From assembly GCF_003576645.1 (NCBI RefSeq), contig NC_044924.1:1674047-1738046 (forward strand): DNA of 64,000 nt, given 5' to 3'. This document shows, one piece after another, positions 24,669-34,775 of the stretch. This DNA comes from Ipomoea triloba. Lineage: Eukaryota > Streptophyta > Magnoliopsida > Solanales > Convolvulaceae. The notes beneath the pieces were generated by a model, which saw only the letters and a list, made by a program, of their open reading frames with translations, was not told the origin of the DNA and did no database searches. Position 1 is the stretch's first letter. The number at the start of each line of letters is the position of its first letter. The translations under genes and the position numbers were made by a program.

Positions 24669-24827
24669 GGCAGTGAAGGATAGGTGGACGGTGCGGCCAT
24701 TCACTATCTCAAGGATTGTCAGGCAGTGAAGGATAGGAAGACGGTGCGGCTATCTTCTATCTCAAGGATTGTCAGGCAGTGAAGGATAGGAAGACGGTGC
24801 GGCTGTTTTCTATCTCAAGGATTGTCA
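24669..24827 (+). repeat. 53-bp tandem repeat, three copies, in the solo LTR
   Basis: Copies start at 24669, 24722 and 24775, each beginning GGCAGTGAAGGATAGG and ending CTCAAGGATTGTCA, with few differences. Confidence 0.9.
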
Positions 24828-25491
24828 AGAAGGGAAGAAGCGGGTTGCTTCTGTCCAGACTTTGTATTGGTGATAATACATAGTGGATTTGCTCCTTGGA
24901 GTGAAAGGAGAACAGTGGACGTAGGCTGCGTTGGCCGAACCACTCAAATTCCTCTCTTGCACTTTACTTTACTGTTATTATTATTATTGTGCAACTAACC
25001 CCATAACTCTTATTCACACGAGCACACAATTTACAAAACGCTACAATCATATTTTACGCAAGCTTGAGACTTCCGCTGCAAGGAAATTTATTTCCTTAAT
25101 TCTTTTCAGCTCACTTTGAGTTAGAATCGAAAATTTGATAAAGTCTATTCAACCCCCCTTCTAGACTTTATAGCTTGCTCATCCGGGACCAACAGTCTTG
25201 TCTTTTCTTTCATCCCCGTAGAAAGACATTGGACTAATTCAAAACCCTCTCGCCAGCAAAATAAGAACAGTACAACTGCTTCAAATATAGTATATATGAT
25301 GCATGTGAAAATTGAACTTAAAACCTTTTAAATGATAATTACATGGGATTTTCTAATTAACTCCCATATCATTTGGGTAATTTATGAAGATAGAAATGCT
25401 GCATATACTAAAATGAATGAAAATTAATTGAACGTAGTAAAAACAATATAATGTCGTTGATGGAGATCAGATTGGAGACCCTTTAAATACT

Positions 25492-25499
25492 CCATTCCA
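25492..25499 (+). promoter_or_regulatory. TATA-like box of the first MADS gene
   Basis: TTTAAATA, 70 bp upstream of the ATG at 25569. Confidence 0.35.
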
Positions 25500-25568
25500 G
25501 ATTCTATGTTTCCACAACAAGCTCGAAACAGTCAATATTTGGTGAATTTTGAGCTTTAATTTGTAGCC

Positions 25569-26084
25569 ATGGCGAAGAAGCCAAGCATGGGCAGGCAAAA
25601 GATCAAGATCGCCAAAATAGAGACGAAGACTCACCTACAAGTCACCTTCTCCAAGCGCCGATCTGGCCTTTTCAAGAAAGCCAGCGAGCTATGCACTCTC
25701 TGCGGCGTAGAGATCGCAATTATAGTCTTCTCGCCGGCCGGAAAACCTTTCTCCTTCGGAAACCCCAACGTGGGCCCCATTCTCGACCGTTTCCTCTCCC
25801 GGAACCCTCACACAGTCTCCGGCGCCGCCGATCTACACCGCAGCGCCGCCGTCTGCGAGATGAACCTCCAGCTCACGCAGATGCTGGCTGCGTCGGAGAT
25901 GGAGAAGAAGAGAGGAGAGATGCTTGGCCGGATGAGAACGGAGAGGCGGCGGAGCCGCCAGTACTGGTGGGAAGCTCCGATCTCCGAGCTTGGCTTGCCG
26001 GAGCTCCAACAGGTGATGATCGCCATGGATGAGCTCAAGAAAAGTGCACTCCAATTGATCATGGCGGAATTTGCTAAACCCTAG
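25569..26084 (+). CDS. Type I (M-alpha, AGL62-like) MADS-box transcription factor
   Basis: Intronless, 171 codons. The MADS domain starts near residue 8: [20 protein letters not shown], then [37 protein letters not shown] short C-terminal part follows with a [14 protein letters not shown] motif and a helical end. Lack of introns and of a K-box, together with the residues around LCTLCG, place it in type I M-alpha, the class of AGL62 that acts in endosperm and female gametophyte development. DNA binding is nuclear, probably as a heterodimer. It sits just downstream of the solo LTR (374 bp away), which might affect its expression. It is paralogous to the gene at 27851. Confidence 0.92.
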   Translation: MAKKPSMGRQKIKIAKIETKTHLQVTFSKRRSGLFKKASELCTLCGVEIAIIVFSPAGKPFSFGNPNVGPILDRFLSRNPHTVSGAADLHRSAAVCEMNLQLTQMLAASEMEKKRGEMLGRMRTERRRSRQYWWEAPISELGLPELQQVMIAMDELKKSALQLIMAEFAKP

Positions 26085-26631
26085 ATTGAAAAGATTGTAC
26101 TCCCATTCTGATGGTTTTATCGATTTTCTGTTCTCTTTTCTTAACTAATTAGAAGAGATAAATCGATGAATGTGTCCCAATAATTCTTCCCTCTTAGCTT
26201 AACATATCAAAAGAGATCAATAAATCATTCAATGTGTTTGGGAAGACCTGAATGGATAATAAATTGAATTGATGGGATGATGGCATGTTTAATTTGCTAG
26301 GTGTAAATTAAACAATCCATGGTCACCATCATTACCAAAATGTTGCTAATTTCTCCTCTAATCATGCTCTCTGAATTTGATTGGTACTGCTTTCATATGC
26401 ATTTATCACTGATCATATATGGATTAATATAATATATGATGAATTAATGAAAAATATATAAAAGATTTATATATTGATGAATATTGTAAATTTGTTATAA
26501 TCATATAATCACATGTTTGATTATAGGAAATATTCTGTCAATTTAAATTATATGTTAATCAAATTCTCGATCTATAATTTGTACTTCGGTTGAATATTTT
26601 AATTTTTATATGGGTAGATTGACCCATATCA
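26085..26631. other. 3' flank of the first MADS gene
   Basis: AT-rich DNA, no coding signal seen. Confidence 0.5.
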
Positions 26632-26877
26632 AAATAATATTAATTATTTAATATTTAGTAGTAGTACTTTGCAAGATATTGTGGAATTAGGTAAAAATTT
26701 CCCTGTTTTAGACCCAAAAAGGCGGGGACAAACGGATTCTTTTAAGGATTTTTAGATTCCTGTAAGAATATTCTGCTTGACAGTATATAAGTAATCAAAA
26801 GAGATGAATGAAAACCTTAGGCATTACATGCATGCACCTTAAGATATTGCCATGGAACACAAGACTGGCAATAAGAA
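26632..26877 (+). pseudogene. Duplicated 5' relic of the second MADS gene (promoter plus start codon)
   Basis: This stretch repeats the promoter of the gene at 27851. Shared words in order are CCCATATCAAAATAATA, ACTTTGCAA, AGATATTGTGGAATTAGGT, TTTTAGACCCAAAAA and GCCATGGAA. After the ATG it encodes only MEHKTGNKK, like the start MENNSAKKK of the real gene, and then diverges. It looks like the remains of a third tandem MADS copy. Confidence 0.7.
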
Positions 26878-27343
26878 ATTTTAAATTACATGTTAAGAAA
26901 TTTCTCTATAATTTATACCAAGAATATTTTAATTTTTATCCTATAGTATGATGATTAATTGAGTAACATCCATTTATATCTAAAAACATAATAAGTCTCG
27001 ACCAAAGTTATATTTTTCATTTATGTTCACATTTTTAATGCTAACCATTTTGTACATTGTGTTTTTAGATTTGTACTATATAAATTTTTGGACAAAACTA
27101 TACTTACTGTTATTACTCCTGTTATCTTTTTCATTAAATTTACCATGCGCATGCATCATCCATATATTTTCTTATATTCTTTAATGATAATAATATTTGT
27201 AGACATCATATATTAGATTAATATAACAAATCATTTTTTTCATTTAGACTTTAATTATTTTTAAAATATAAATATTGAGCATATATTTTTGCGCATTGCG
27301 CATAGAAATGACTAGTACTAGAATATATGAGTATATATTGATT
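26878..27343. other. AT-rich spacer in the MADS cluster
   Basis: No gene or clear repeat seen. Confidence 0.5.
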
Positions 27344-27362
27344 AGCCCATATCAAAATAATA

Positions 27363-27581
27363 CAATAGTTATACCATGGACCCAGACCCACCTTGCAAGG
27401 TTGACCCGTGTCCATTTACATATTGATTGTCTACAATTTGAATTATAAACATTCAGTATGTATATATACTGTGAACGCAATATTCAATATATAAATTGTG
27501 AATAATCAATATGTAAATTGTGTATTTTTGAACGTGAGTCCTTTTTGCAAGTTGGACTCGGGTAAACAGAATAATTTGCCG
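27363..27581. mobile_element. MITE, family 1, copy B, in the promoter of the second MADS gene (219 bp)
   Basis: Begins CAATAGTTATACCATGGACC and ends GGTAAACAGAATAATTTGCC(G); the two ends are imperfect inverted repeats. Flanks AAAATAATA (27354-27362) and AAATTCATA (27582-27590) look like a decayed 9-bp target duplication. The duplicated promoter relic at 26632-26877 lacks exactly this block, so it acts as an empty site. Confidence 0.75.
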
Positions 27582-27850
27582 AAATTCATATTAATTATAT
27601 GATATTTAGTACTCCGGTACTTAATAGTAGCTACTACTTTGCAATTAACTGTAAGATATTGTGGAATTAGGTCAAAAACTTCCTTCTTTTAGACCCAAAA
27701 AAGGGGACAAACTGATTCTTTTTATAGAAATTTTAGATTGATGTAATAGGATTATGTATATGTATGGTAGTAAAAAGGGTTGTGAAAACCCTAGGAGGCA
27801 TTATATTATACTACATCTTATTACAGTACGTCGGAAACTGAGATTCTGCC

Positions 27851-28510
27851 ATGGAAAACAACTCCGCCAAGAAGAAGCAAACTCAAGGCCGCCGGAAAAT
27901 CGAGATCAAGAAGATAGACAACGTGAGCCACCGGCACGTGGCGTTCTCGAAGCGCCGCATCGGGCTGTTCAACAAGGCGAGCGAGCTCTGCATCTTGTGC
28001 GGCACGCAAGTCGTGGCCATCGTAGAATCTTACGGCGGCAAGCGCGTCTTCACCTTCGGCCACCCCAGTGCCGACGCCGTGATAGAGCGTTACCTCTCCA
28101 ACGCGCCACCGCGGCCGGCGAGTGAGGACGACGCGCCGGAGGAGAACGCCGTCGCGCAGCGCTATCACCGCGCGTGGCAGGAACTCGCGGGAGAGAAGGA
28201 GAAGGCGGCGGAACGAGATGACGGCTTCGGCGGCGGCGGGGACCACTGGTGGGACCTCCCAATAGAGGACATGGGCGCAATTGAACTTGAAGAGTTTACG
28301 GCGGCGCTGGAGGAGTTGAAAAAAAAGGCTGTGTTGAGAGCTGACGAGTTAGAGGCGGCGGCGGCGATCATCGCCCATAATAACTACCCTAACAACATCA
28401 ACAATAACAACTTATCTTCTTCGGAGGTCCTGACGATGTTGATGAACAACAACGACGGCCATAGCTACGACACTATTGATGAGTGTTTTAATTGGTTCGC
28501 TGCTTCGTGA
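27851..28510 (+). CDS. Type I (M-alpha) MADS-box transcription factor
   Basis: Intronless, 219 codons. MADS domain: GRRKIEIKKIDNVSHRHVAF, SKRRIGLFNKASELCILCG, QVVAIVESYGGKRVFTFGHP. It shares with the gene at 25569 a WW-(D/E)-(L/A)-P-I-(E/S) motif (here DHWWDLPIEDMG) followed by a helix. The C-terminus has an Asn-rich run (NNYPNNINNNN) and ends DECFNWFAAS. The GC-rich coding region contrasts with very AT-rich flanks. Its upstream region carries a MITE and is duplicated at 26632-26877. Expected role: nuclear DNA-binding factor of reproductive tissues, by family. Confidence 0.92.
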   Translation: MENNSAKKKQTQGRRKIEIKKIDNVSHRHVAFSKRRIGLFNKASELCILCGTQVVAIVESYGGKRVFTFGHPSADAVIERYLSNAPPRPASEDDAPEENAVAQRYHRAWQELAGEKEKAAERDDGFGGGGDHWWDLPIEDMGAIELEEFTAALEELKKKAVLRADELEAAAAIIAHNNYPNNINNNNLSSSEVLTMLMNNNDGHSYDTIDECFNWFAAS

Positions 28511-29288
28511 TTACGACATTGATGATCGTCGTCCAAGCTTAAGGTAACTAATTTAATCTGGTAATTAATTTATGATTATCCGGAACATGATTGAATCTTC
28601 TTCAATCTTTCTTAGCTACATTATTAGAATCCTAGATTATTGATGTATGTTTCAACAAACATTATATCATATATTATACTCCGTATATGATTTTCTAGTA
28701 ATTCTATATGATTAATCTTTTAACGAGGAATGAGTTTTGTTTATGAATGTTTTTCAATATATATACGGAGTAAATCTAGTAATTCTATGTGATTAATCTT
28801 TGATATATGATGTAGTAAATCCTACTAAACTTAGAAGTAGCGGGATCAGATAGCTTAGTGATCCTTCTTTTGTTTGTTTGTTGGTTTAAGTTAACAGGCT
28901 CGATTTTTTACAAAGTGGTAAGAGTGTTCCGAACTTATAGTAAGTATAGGTGAAAAGGCCAAAAGAAGTCTCTCCACAGAAGAGAACCACGTGTTACAAA
29001 ATTCTTTGTCTCAGACCTGAAAAGGTTGGTAGACTTCTTCCTTTAATAAAACTATTAAACCTATTGAGACTGCCACTGGGCTTGGTTAATGCTTTTAGGT
29101 CGGCAAAGATTGGGAATGGTCTCTCTTGGCAACCAACATGTGTATTGAGCACTTTCACGGTAAGAGGAGGGTGATTTACTCTAGGAGTATTCCTTATATA
29201 TAAGATCAAATTATAATCACAATTCATTATTCCAAGATTTTACAAGTAATATGATTGTATATATCAAAATGCAAATGTTTATTATAAC
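28511..29288. other. 3' flank of the second MADS gene, no gene seen
   Basis: AT-rich to about 28840. The part 28840-29170 is less AT-rich and looks like a worn repeat, but no class could be assigned. Confidence 0.4.
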
Positions 29289-29474
29289 TTTTTTTTTTTT
29301 GTGGGTAGAGAAACTCGTATCCACTTGAGTTTGGGTGCGCATGAGATAAATCTTGCCTATTGATAAGTAACAAAATAAACTGGTGGCTGATGGAGCCACT
29401 CCCACCGATCGAGAATCAAACTTATAACTTTTGTGAATACAAATCTAACAATCCATTAGACCAACTTGATTGAA
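29289..29474 (-). repeat. tRNA-derived SINE-like element
   Basis: On the minus strand it reads AAGTTGGTCTAATGG (A-box-like), then AGTTTGATTCTC (B-box-like), and ends in CAC followed by a poly-A run (the poly-T at 29290-29300 on the plus strand). This layout is that of a plant SINE. A clean target duplication was not found. Confidence 0.5.
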
Positions 29475-31249
29475 TTCTCAATGCAATGGTATTATCAACT
29501 TCTTATAATTACAATCTATTGTTTCAAAAAACATACAAAGATTCTTCATTAATAAAAGTAAAACCTTGATTAGTAATATATATATAAATCCCTCATAAAA
29601 TATTTATGCTTTACATCATATAACCATTCATGCTTTACACATAATAAAGAACACTCATCATAAATTTCACATGAGAATCGCTAAGGTTGTGTTCTTTTAA
29701 TTTTGATATTTTATTTCTTTAAATTTTTATTTTTTATTTTTTAAATGAAATAAAATAAATGTTCAATAAAGATATTCTTTATTTTTATTTCTCAAAAAAA
29801 TTATTTAAATTAGTAAAGCACCCCACCTAAAAATGTATTTATATATTCTTCTATCACGATAATTCGATGAATATCAAACTTTAAATTAAATCACATTTAA
29901 AACATTGTGCAAGATTATAGTAGTTATCCATTATAATAGTCCTTCCAACAGCCCTCATGGACCATGGTCCACTCTTTTATATTTGCGAATTCCTAAATTC
30001 AAAGACAAAAAGATTTATAAATATTAGTAATTTAAAAAAACAGCAATAACGGCATGGTCCCTGTGACTCTAATGCCATAGCTGTATATACTGTGCCAATT
30101 TCAAATTTGGAGATTCTTTGGGTTGTTAGTTGGTGATTATTGCCTTAACTTTTGTTTTTTCTCTTTTTATTTATTTATTTTTCCATCTTATTGGCACTTT
30201 AAACTAAATGCGCGTTTGGAAGTCAAGAAAATGACTTATGAAAAATGTTTCAGAAAATAATTTATTTTTCAGTGTTTATTTAATTTGCATTCCAGAAAAT
30301 TATCTTGGTGTGTTTAGTTCATTTTCTGACAAATGAGTAACCCAAATTTTTAAATATTTTTTAAGTTTTCAAACACACCCTAACAAAATACTCCAAGTAA
30401 CAACTTGACCGCGGGTCTTGCTCTTAGAATTTTCAAAGTAAAAGTAAAGTCACAACGGTTTACCTAGGAAATAAAAATAACTAATTTATTCGTTATAGAC
30501 CTTTTGAAAAATAGCATGAGCATTTATTATAATATTTTAATTCTATCTAGAAAAGTAGAAATAAAAAAATGAATTTGTAGAGGCCAACAACACTATCATT
30601 GATATGGACCTGAAATCATCCAATGTATACATCCAACTCATAGTTGGCGTCCTAAGATATTTTGAACAAGACAAGCAAATAGCTGTGCTAACTACAAGAC
30701 AACCAAACAAAACCTCCAAACACAAGCCACAATAATAAGGTTGGCTAGCTTGTGGGGGCCATTCAAATTGCACACCCAATTATCTCCAACTTGTTCATAC
30801 CTTTCCACCATCAAAGCAATTTGCCAAACAGCTGTTCTCCGGTTGTAACCAGTGCCCCACACCTTACTCCTATCTATACTTCTAGACATGGAAAAACGTT
30901 ACATCCATCTCTTCTTATAACGTATTACTCTCGTTACGTATCTAGCTTGATCTTATCCTAAAAATTCTGATAACATATTTTTGATTGAGTTTGTCACAAA
31001 GATTTTTTTTTTGTTATAATTTATTATTTTTTTAAAGGTTTGCTCATAGCTCATCTTATAACGTATTACTCTTGTTGCCTATTACAAAATAAAATATTTT
31101 ATTACTCTTCTTGGATAAATCAAGCTTTTTATATGGTTTGATATGATTTAATTAATGATAACACCAATTAATTTATAAATAGATGAAAATTTTGATAAAC
31201 CTTACCATACAAATCATTTCGTATAAGTGCATACTAGTAAATTACTCAT

Positions 31250-31340
31250 GAGTTAAAGACCTTGTGGTCTAGTGGCACCCGGTTGCACTGGGTGGTGGCA
31301 CCCGGTTGCACTGGGTGGGTTCGAGCTTTGTAAAAATATC
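31250..31340 (+). repeat. tRNA-derived SINE-like head with an internal 23-bp duplication
   Basis: TGGTCTAGTGG is a good A-box and GGTTCGAGCTT a fair B-box. Between them the unit GTGGCACCCGGTTGCACTGG is present twice, starting at 31272 and 31295. Confidence 0.6.
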
Positions 31341-31577
31341 CGTGAATTTTTTATAATATATATTTAAATAATAAAATTAAAGGTGAAAGCTATAAATAAT
31401 TACAATATTTCATTATTCACCCCTATATATACACTATCACCTTATTAGTAAACATACCTGATTTGTTTAATACAATATAAATGATTTGACTTTATAAAAT
31501 ATTTAATAGTATTTATAATGCTTTATAATATTTTCTATATGGAAAGAAAAAGTCATTGATAAAATTAAAATACACAT

Positions 31578-31580
<3 letters not shown>

Positions 31581-31648
<68 letters not shown>
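31581..31648. repeat. (AT)34 microsatellite
   Basis: Uninterrupted AT dinucleotide run of 68 bp. Confidence 0.98.
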
Positions 31649-31650
<2 letters not shown>

Positions 31651-31749
31651 AGTAATATTTTACTATAAAATTGATAGTATCAAAATTTAATTTATTTATG
31701 AGATATGAGTGCTTCTGTGCTTGGGTGGGGTGTACAAATAATTAAAAGT

Positions 31750-32010
31750 TAATAATCGATTTAGTCAATTGACTATAACGAAATTATCGATTTGGTCATC
31801 GACTATTATCCTTACCAAATTAAGTTTTCAACTTTAAAAATTTTACACAATTTCGCCATCCCATCTATTTGAGCTATAGGAGGATTGCATAAGACAAAAT
31901 TGGCTAGGATTTTCAAAGTTGATAACTTAATTTGGTAAAAATATAATAGAGAATCAAATCGATAATTTGACTATAGTCAATGACCAAATCGGTCATTAAC
32001 TCAATAATTA
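31750..32010. mobile_element. Fold-back (long inverted repeat) element
   Basis: The left arm (about 31752-31845: ATCGATTT(A/G)GTCA, GACTATAACGAAATTATCG, ACCAAATTAAGTTTTCAAC) is mirrored by the right arm (about 31905-32000: GTTGATAACTTAATTTGGT, CGATAATTTGACTATAGTC, GACCAAATCGGTCATTAACT). The arms are imperfect and enclose about 60 bp. It has MITE-like form; the superfamily is unknown. Confidence 0.7.
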
Positions 32011-33233
32011 ATTTGATTAATGGTCAATCAAATTTTTTTTGCTTTATTGATTTACTCAAATTTCTAAATACCTGACCATTAATCGAGCTACATTTTACGG
32101 AGTCGTATTTTTACTTTAACGGAATTGAATTTATTTATATTAATTAGTCAGTTAATTGATTATCCAAAATATTAGTACTTAAAACAAACCGAATTAATGA
32201 ACATAAATCATCCATAAATCCACAATTCAAGTCTTTAAATTATAACATAAATTAGGTTACATGAATTAAAGTCTTTAACAATTAACATATTACATATAGA
32301 TTATCATATATTCATATTACATACTAGTATTTTATATGCGTGATACACAAAAATATATATTTCAGATTAATACTTAATGTTTAAATCTTAATTATATTAA
32401 AATATGTTTTTAAAAATAATAGTATATAATTTTTAAAATTATAGTTGTAGAATTCATATTATATTAAAAACATACTAGATTATTTGAGTAATAATTACGA
32501 TATAATTAATATTATTAAAATAATAATTTTAGACATGATAAATTACTATATATAAAATTATAAAAGATGCCTAAATTTCAGTAAATCAATGTCAAAATTT
32601 TGGTTGATTATACATTCCAATTGAATTAATTGATAGTTGAAATTTATATTAAAAAAAAAAAAAACCTAAATTGAAAAGGTCAAATACATACTTTTTGAGA
32701 TCATAGACTGTTAGCTTTTTGTATTGGTTCAAAATTACGTTTCTTCACATACGGAAGTATAAAGAGTCAATATCGCATCGGTAGGGTGGGTTTTGAACCA
32801 TAACTTTCCATTTAGAAAAGTCAATAGACCACAAAGTCATTGGTATATATACGATTTCAAATTCAACTTTCTAACACAGGTCGTATTCTTAATTTGAGCC
32901 AATCTACGCAAAATAAGCATATTTATCTCATAATCATTTTTTATGAACTTTCTCCTAAATCAAAGGTCAAACATTATTATTTAAACTAAACTCGTAATCT
33001 TTTTTATGCAAAAATCATATGTTTTACTCACTAGATACCTTTTTCTAGGCAATACTTTTATATTAGTATTAGTATTATAATTTGAAGTCCAGAAGGGACA
33101 AGTTAGCGCACAACAAATGCTTGGTTAATTGCCAGACCGGATTCGTCTTGCTGTCGCTGGCTCACCCTTTCCTCTACATACGTGCAACCCAGCTCATTCC
33201 CCCCTTTTCTTAATCTCACCAAGATTCCTCCAC

Positions 33234-33241
33234 TTATATAT
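33234..33241 (+). promoter_or_regulatory. TATA-like box of the DUF1005 gene
   Basis: TTATATAT, 107 bp upstream of the ATG at 33341, followed by a pyrimidine-rich leader. Confidence 0.45.
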
Positions 33242-33340
33242 CCCCTTTCAACTACGCTCTCTCTATTTACTTTCTGTTTGATTCTCAACAACTTTTCAGA
33301 TTTGAGAATTTTTTTCCCCAGGAGAGAGGGCAGGCCAGCC

Positions 33341-34775
33341 ATGGATCCGTGTCCTTTCGTGCGAATTAACATCGGAAATCTAGCGTTGAAGTTTCCGGCG
33401 AAGTATAGAACGCCGGTGGACTCTTGCTACTGTAAAATCAAGCTTAGCGGCGGATTTGCCACCCAATTTTCGACGGTGCCGGTGATCCAAGACGCGGAGG
33501 GTGTTGTGGAGACTAGGGTTCACGCCTGCTACACCTTGAAGAAATCGGAGCTTGAGAAGATGGTGGAGAGGTTGAAGGGGAAATGTTGCAGCTTAAAGAT
33601 TGAGATATTTTCCGGCCGGAGTGGAATCGGGTGCGGGTTTTTTAACGGCGGGAAGCGCGTGGGGAGCGTGGCGGTGGCGTTGGATTTGAAGGGGTTGGAG
33701 AACAGCGCGAGTAGTAGCAGAGGGTGTGTGTTGCAGAACGGGTGGGTCGAAATTAAGGGTTCTTCTGGTGCGGGTCTGCATGTTAATGTTAAGTCCGAGC
33801 CCGACCCGAGATTCGTGTTCCAGTTTGATGGAGAACCCGAATGCAGTCCTCAGGTGTTTCAGGTCAATGGGAATGTAAAGCAGCCGGTTTTCTCCTGCAA
33901 GTTCAGCTTCAGAAACAGCTGCGATCGTAACTTGAGATCCAGGTTCGTATTTAATTATTTAATTTTTAGGACTTTAGGCCCTCTAATTATAAAACTATTT
34001 ATTAAAAAAAGAAATATATATAGGTTTCTAATATTTTGGTGTTATTTTATTGAACAGATCTTCACTTTCAGAGCCGAGCACATCAGCAAATTGCTTTAGC
34101 GGAACAGATGAGAATGAAAAACCCGGGAAAGAGCGGAAAGGATGGTCGATCACCATCCACGACCTCTCCGGCTCGCCGGTGGCGGCGGCGTCAATGGTGA
34201 CGCCATTTGTTCCGTCGCCGGGGAGTGACAGAGTGAGCCGGTCGAATCCCGGCGCGTGGCTCATTCTCCGGCCCGGCCAAGGCACGTGGAAGCCGTGGGG
34301 CCGCCTGGAGGCGTGGCGAGAGAGCGGCGCCGGCGACCCCCTAGGGTTCCGGTTTGAATTAATCCCCGACGGGATCACAGACACCGTCACATTAGTAAAC
34401 TCGACGATCAGTATGAAGAACGGCGGCAACCTTAACATAGACATAATGAACGGACCTACGCCGTTGACTAGTCCAAGCAGCAGCTTCGATTTCGGCTCGG
34501 GTTCATGGTCCGGGCCCGGATCCGATTTCGGGTCCAATCAGGGATCCGGGTCGTGGGCCCACATGCTGTACAGAGGTTTCGTGATGTCGTCGACGGTGGC
34601 CGGCGACGGAAAACGCAGCATGCCGGAGGTGGAAGTTGGGGTGCAGCACGTGAGCTGCACGGAGGACGCCGCCGCGTTCGTGGCGTTGGCGGCGGCAATG
34701 GATCTAAGCATGGATGCTTGTCGGTCATTTTCTCAGAAGCTACGTAAAGAGTTGAGGCAAGCGGATCGAGAATGA
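33341..34775 (+). CDS. DUF1005 family protein
   Basis: Two exons, 33341-33942 and 34058-34775, separated by a GT-AG intron, give 439 codons. The start MDPCPFVRINIGNLALKFP is the conserved beginning of the plant DUF1005 family. Further family text: CYCKIKLSGGFATQFSTVP, FSCKFSFRNSCDRN, GWSITIHDLSGSPVAAASM, and near the C-terminus MEVEVGVQHV-like text followed by CTEDAAAFVALAAAMDLSMD. A Gly/Ser-rich linker (SGSWSGPGSDFGSNQGSGSW) precedes the C-terminal block. The biochemical role of the family is not known. The reading frame remains open for some way into the intron, so the exon 1 end rests on the family match across the junction (RSRSSLSEPSTSANC). Confidence 0.92.

Larger units (their letters stand above)
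23068..25194 (+). mobile_element. Solo LTR of a Ty1/Copia-type retrotransposon (2,127 bp)
   Basis: Starts TGTTGGGAATATTTGTAATT and ends CATCCGGGACCAACA, so the ends are the inverted TGTTGG/CCAACA expected of an LTR. The flanks are GTCTG (23063-23067) and GTCTT (25195-25199), a 5-bp target duplication with one mismatch. Inside are a TATAAAACCCC promoter at about 24435 and downstream text (GGATTTGCTCCTTGGAGTG, ACAGTGGACGTAGGC) typical of the transcribed part of plant Copia LTRs. No internal gag/pol and no second LTR are present, so it is a recombination remnant. Confidence 0.85.
29475..33230. other. Long AT-rich intergenic region
   Basis: No gene is supported. It holds the SINE-like piece at 31250-31340, the (AT)n tract at 31581-31648 and the fold-back element at 31750-32010, listed separately. 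Confidence 0.6.

Noticed and set aside
27821..28280. 141-codon and other frames overlapping the second MADS gene
   Set aside because: GC-rich coding DNA leaves long frames open on other strands; only the plus frame has MADS homology.
28950..29174. 74-codon frame after the second MADS gene
   Set aside because: No recognisable homology; it lies in a worn repeat-like stretch.
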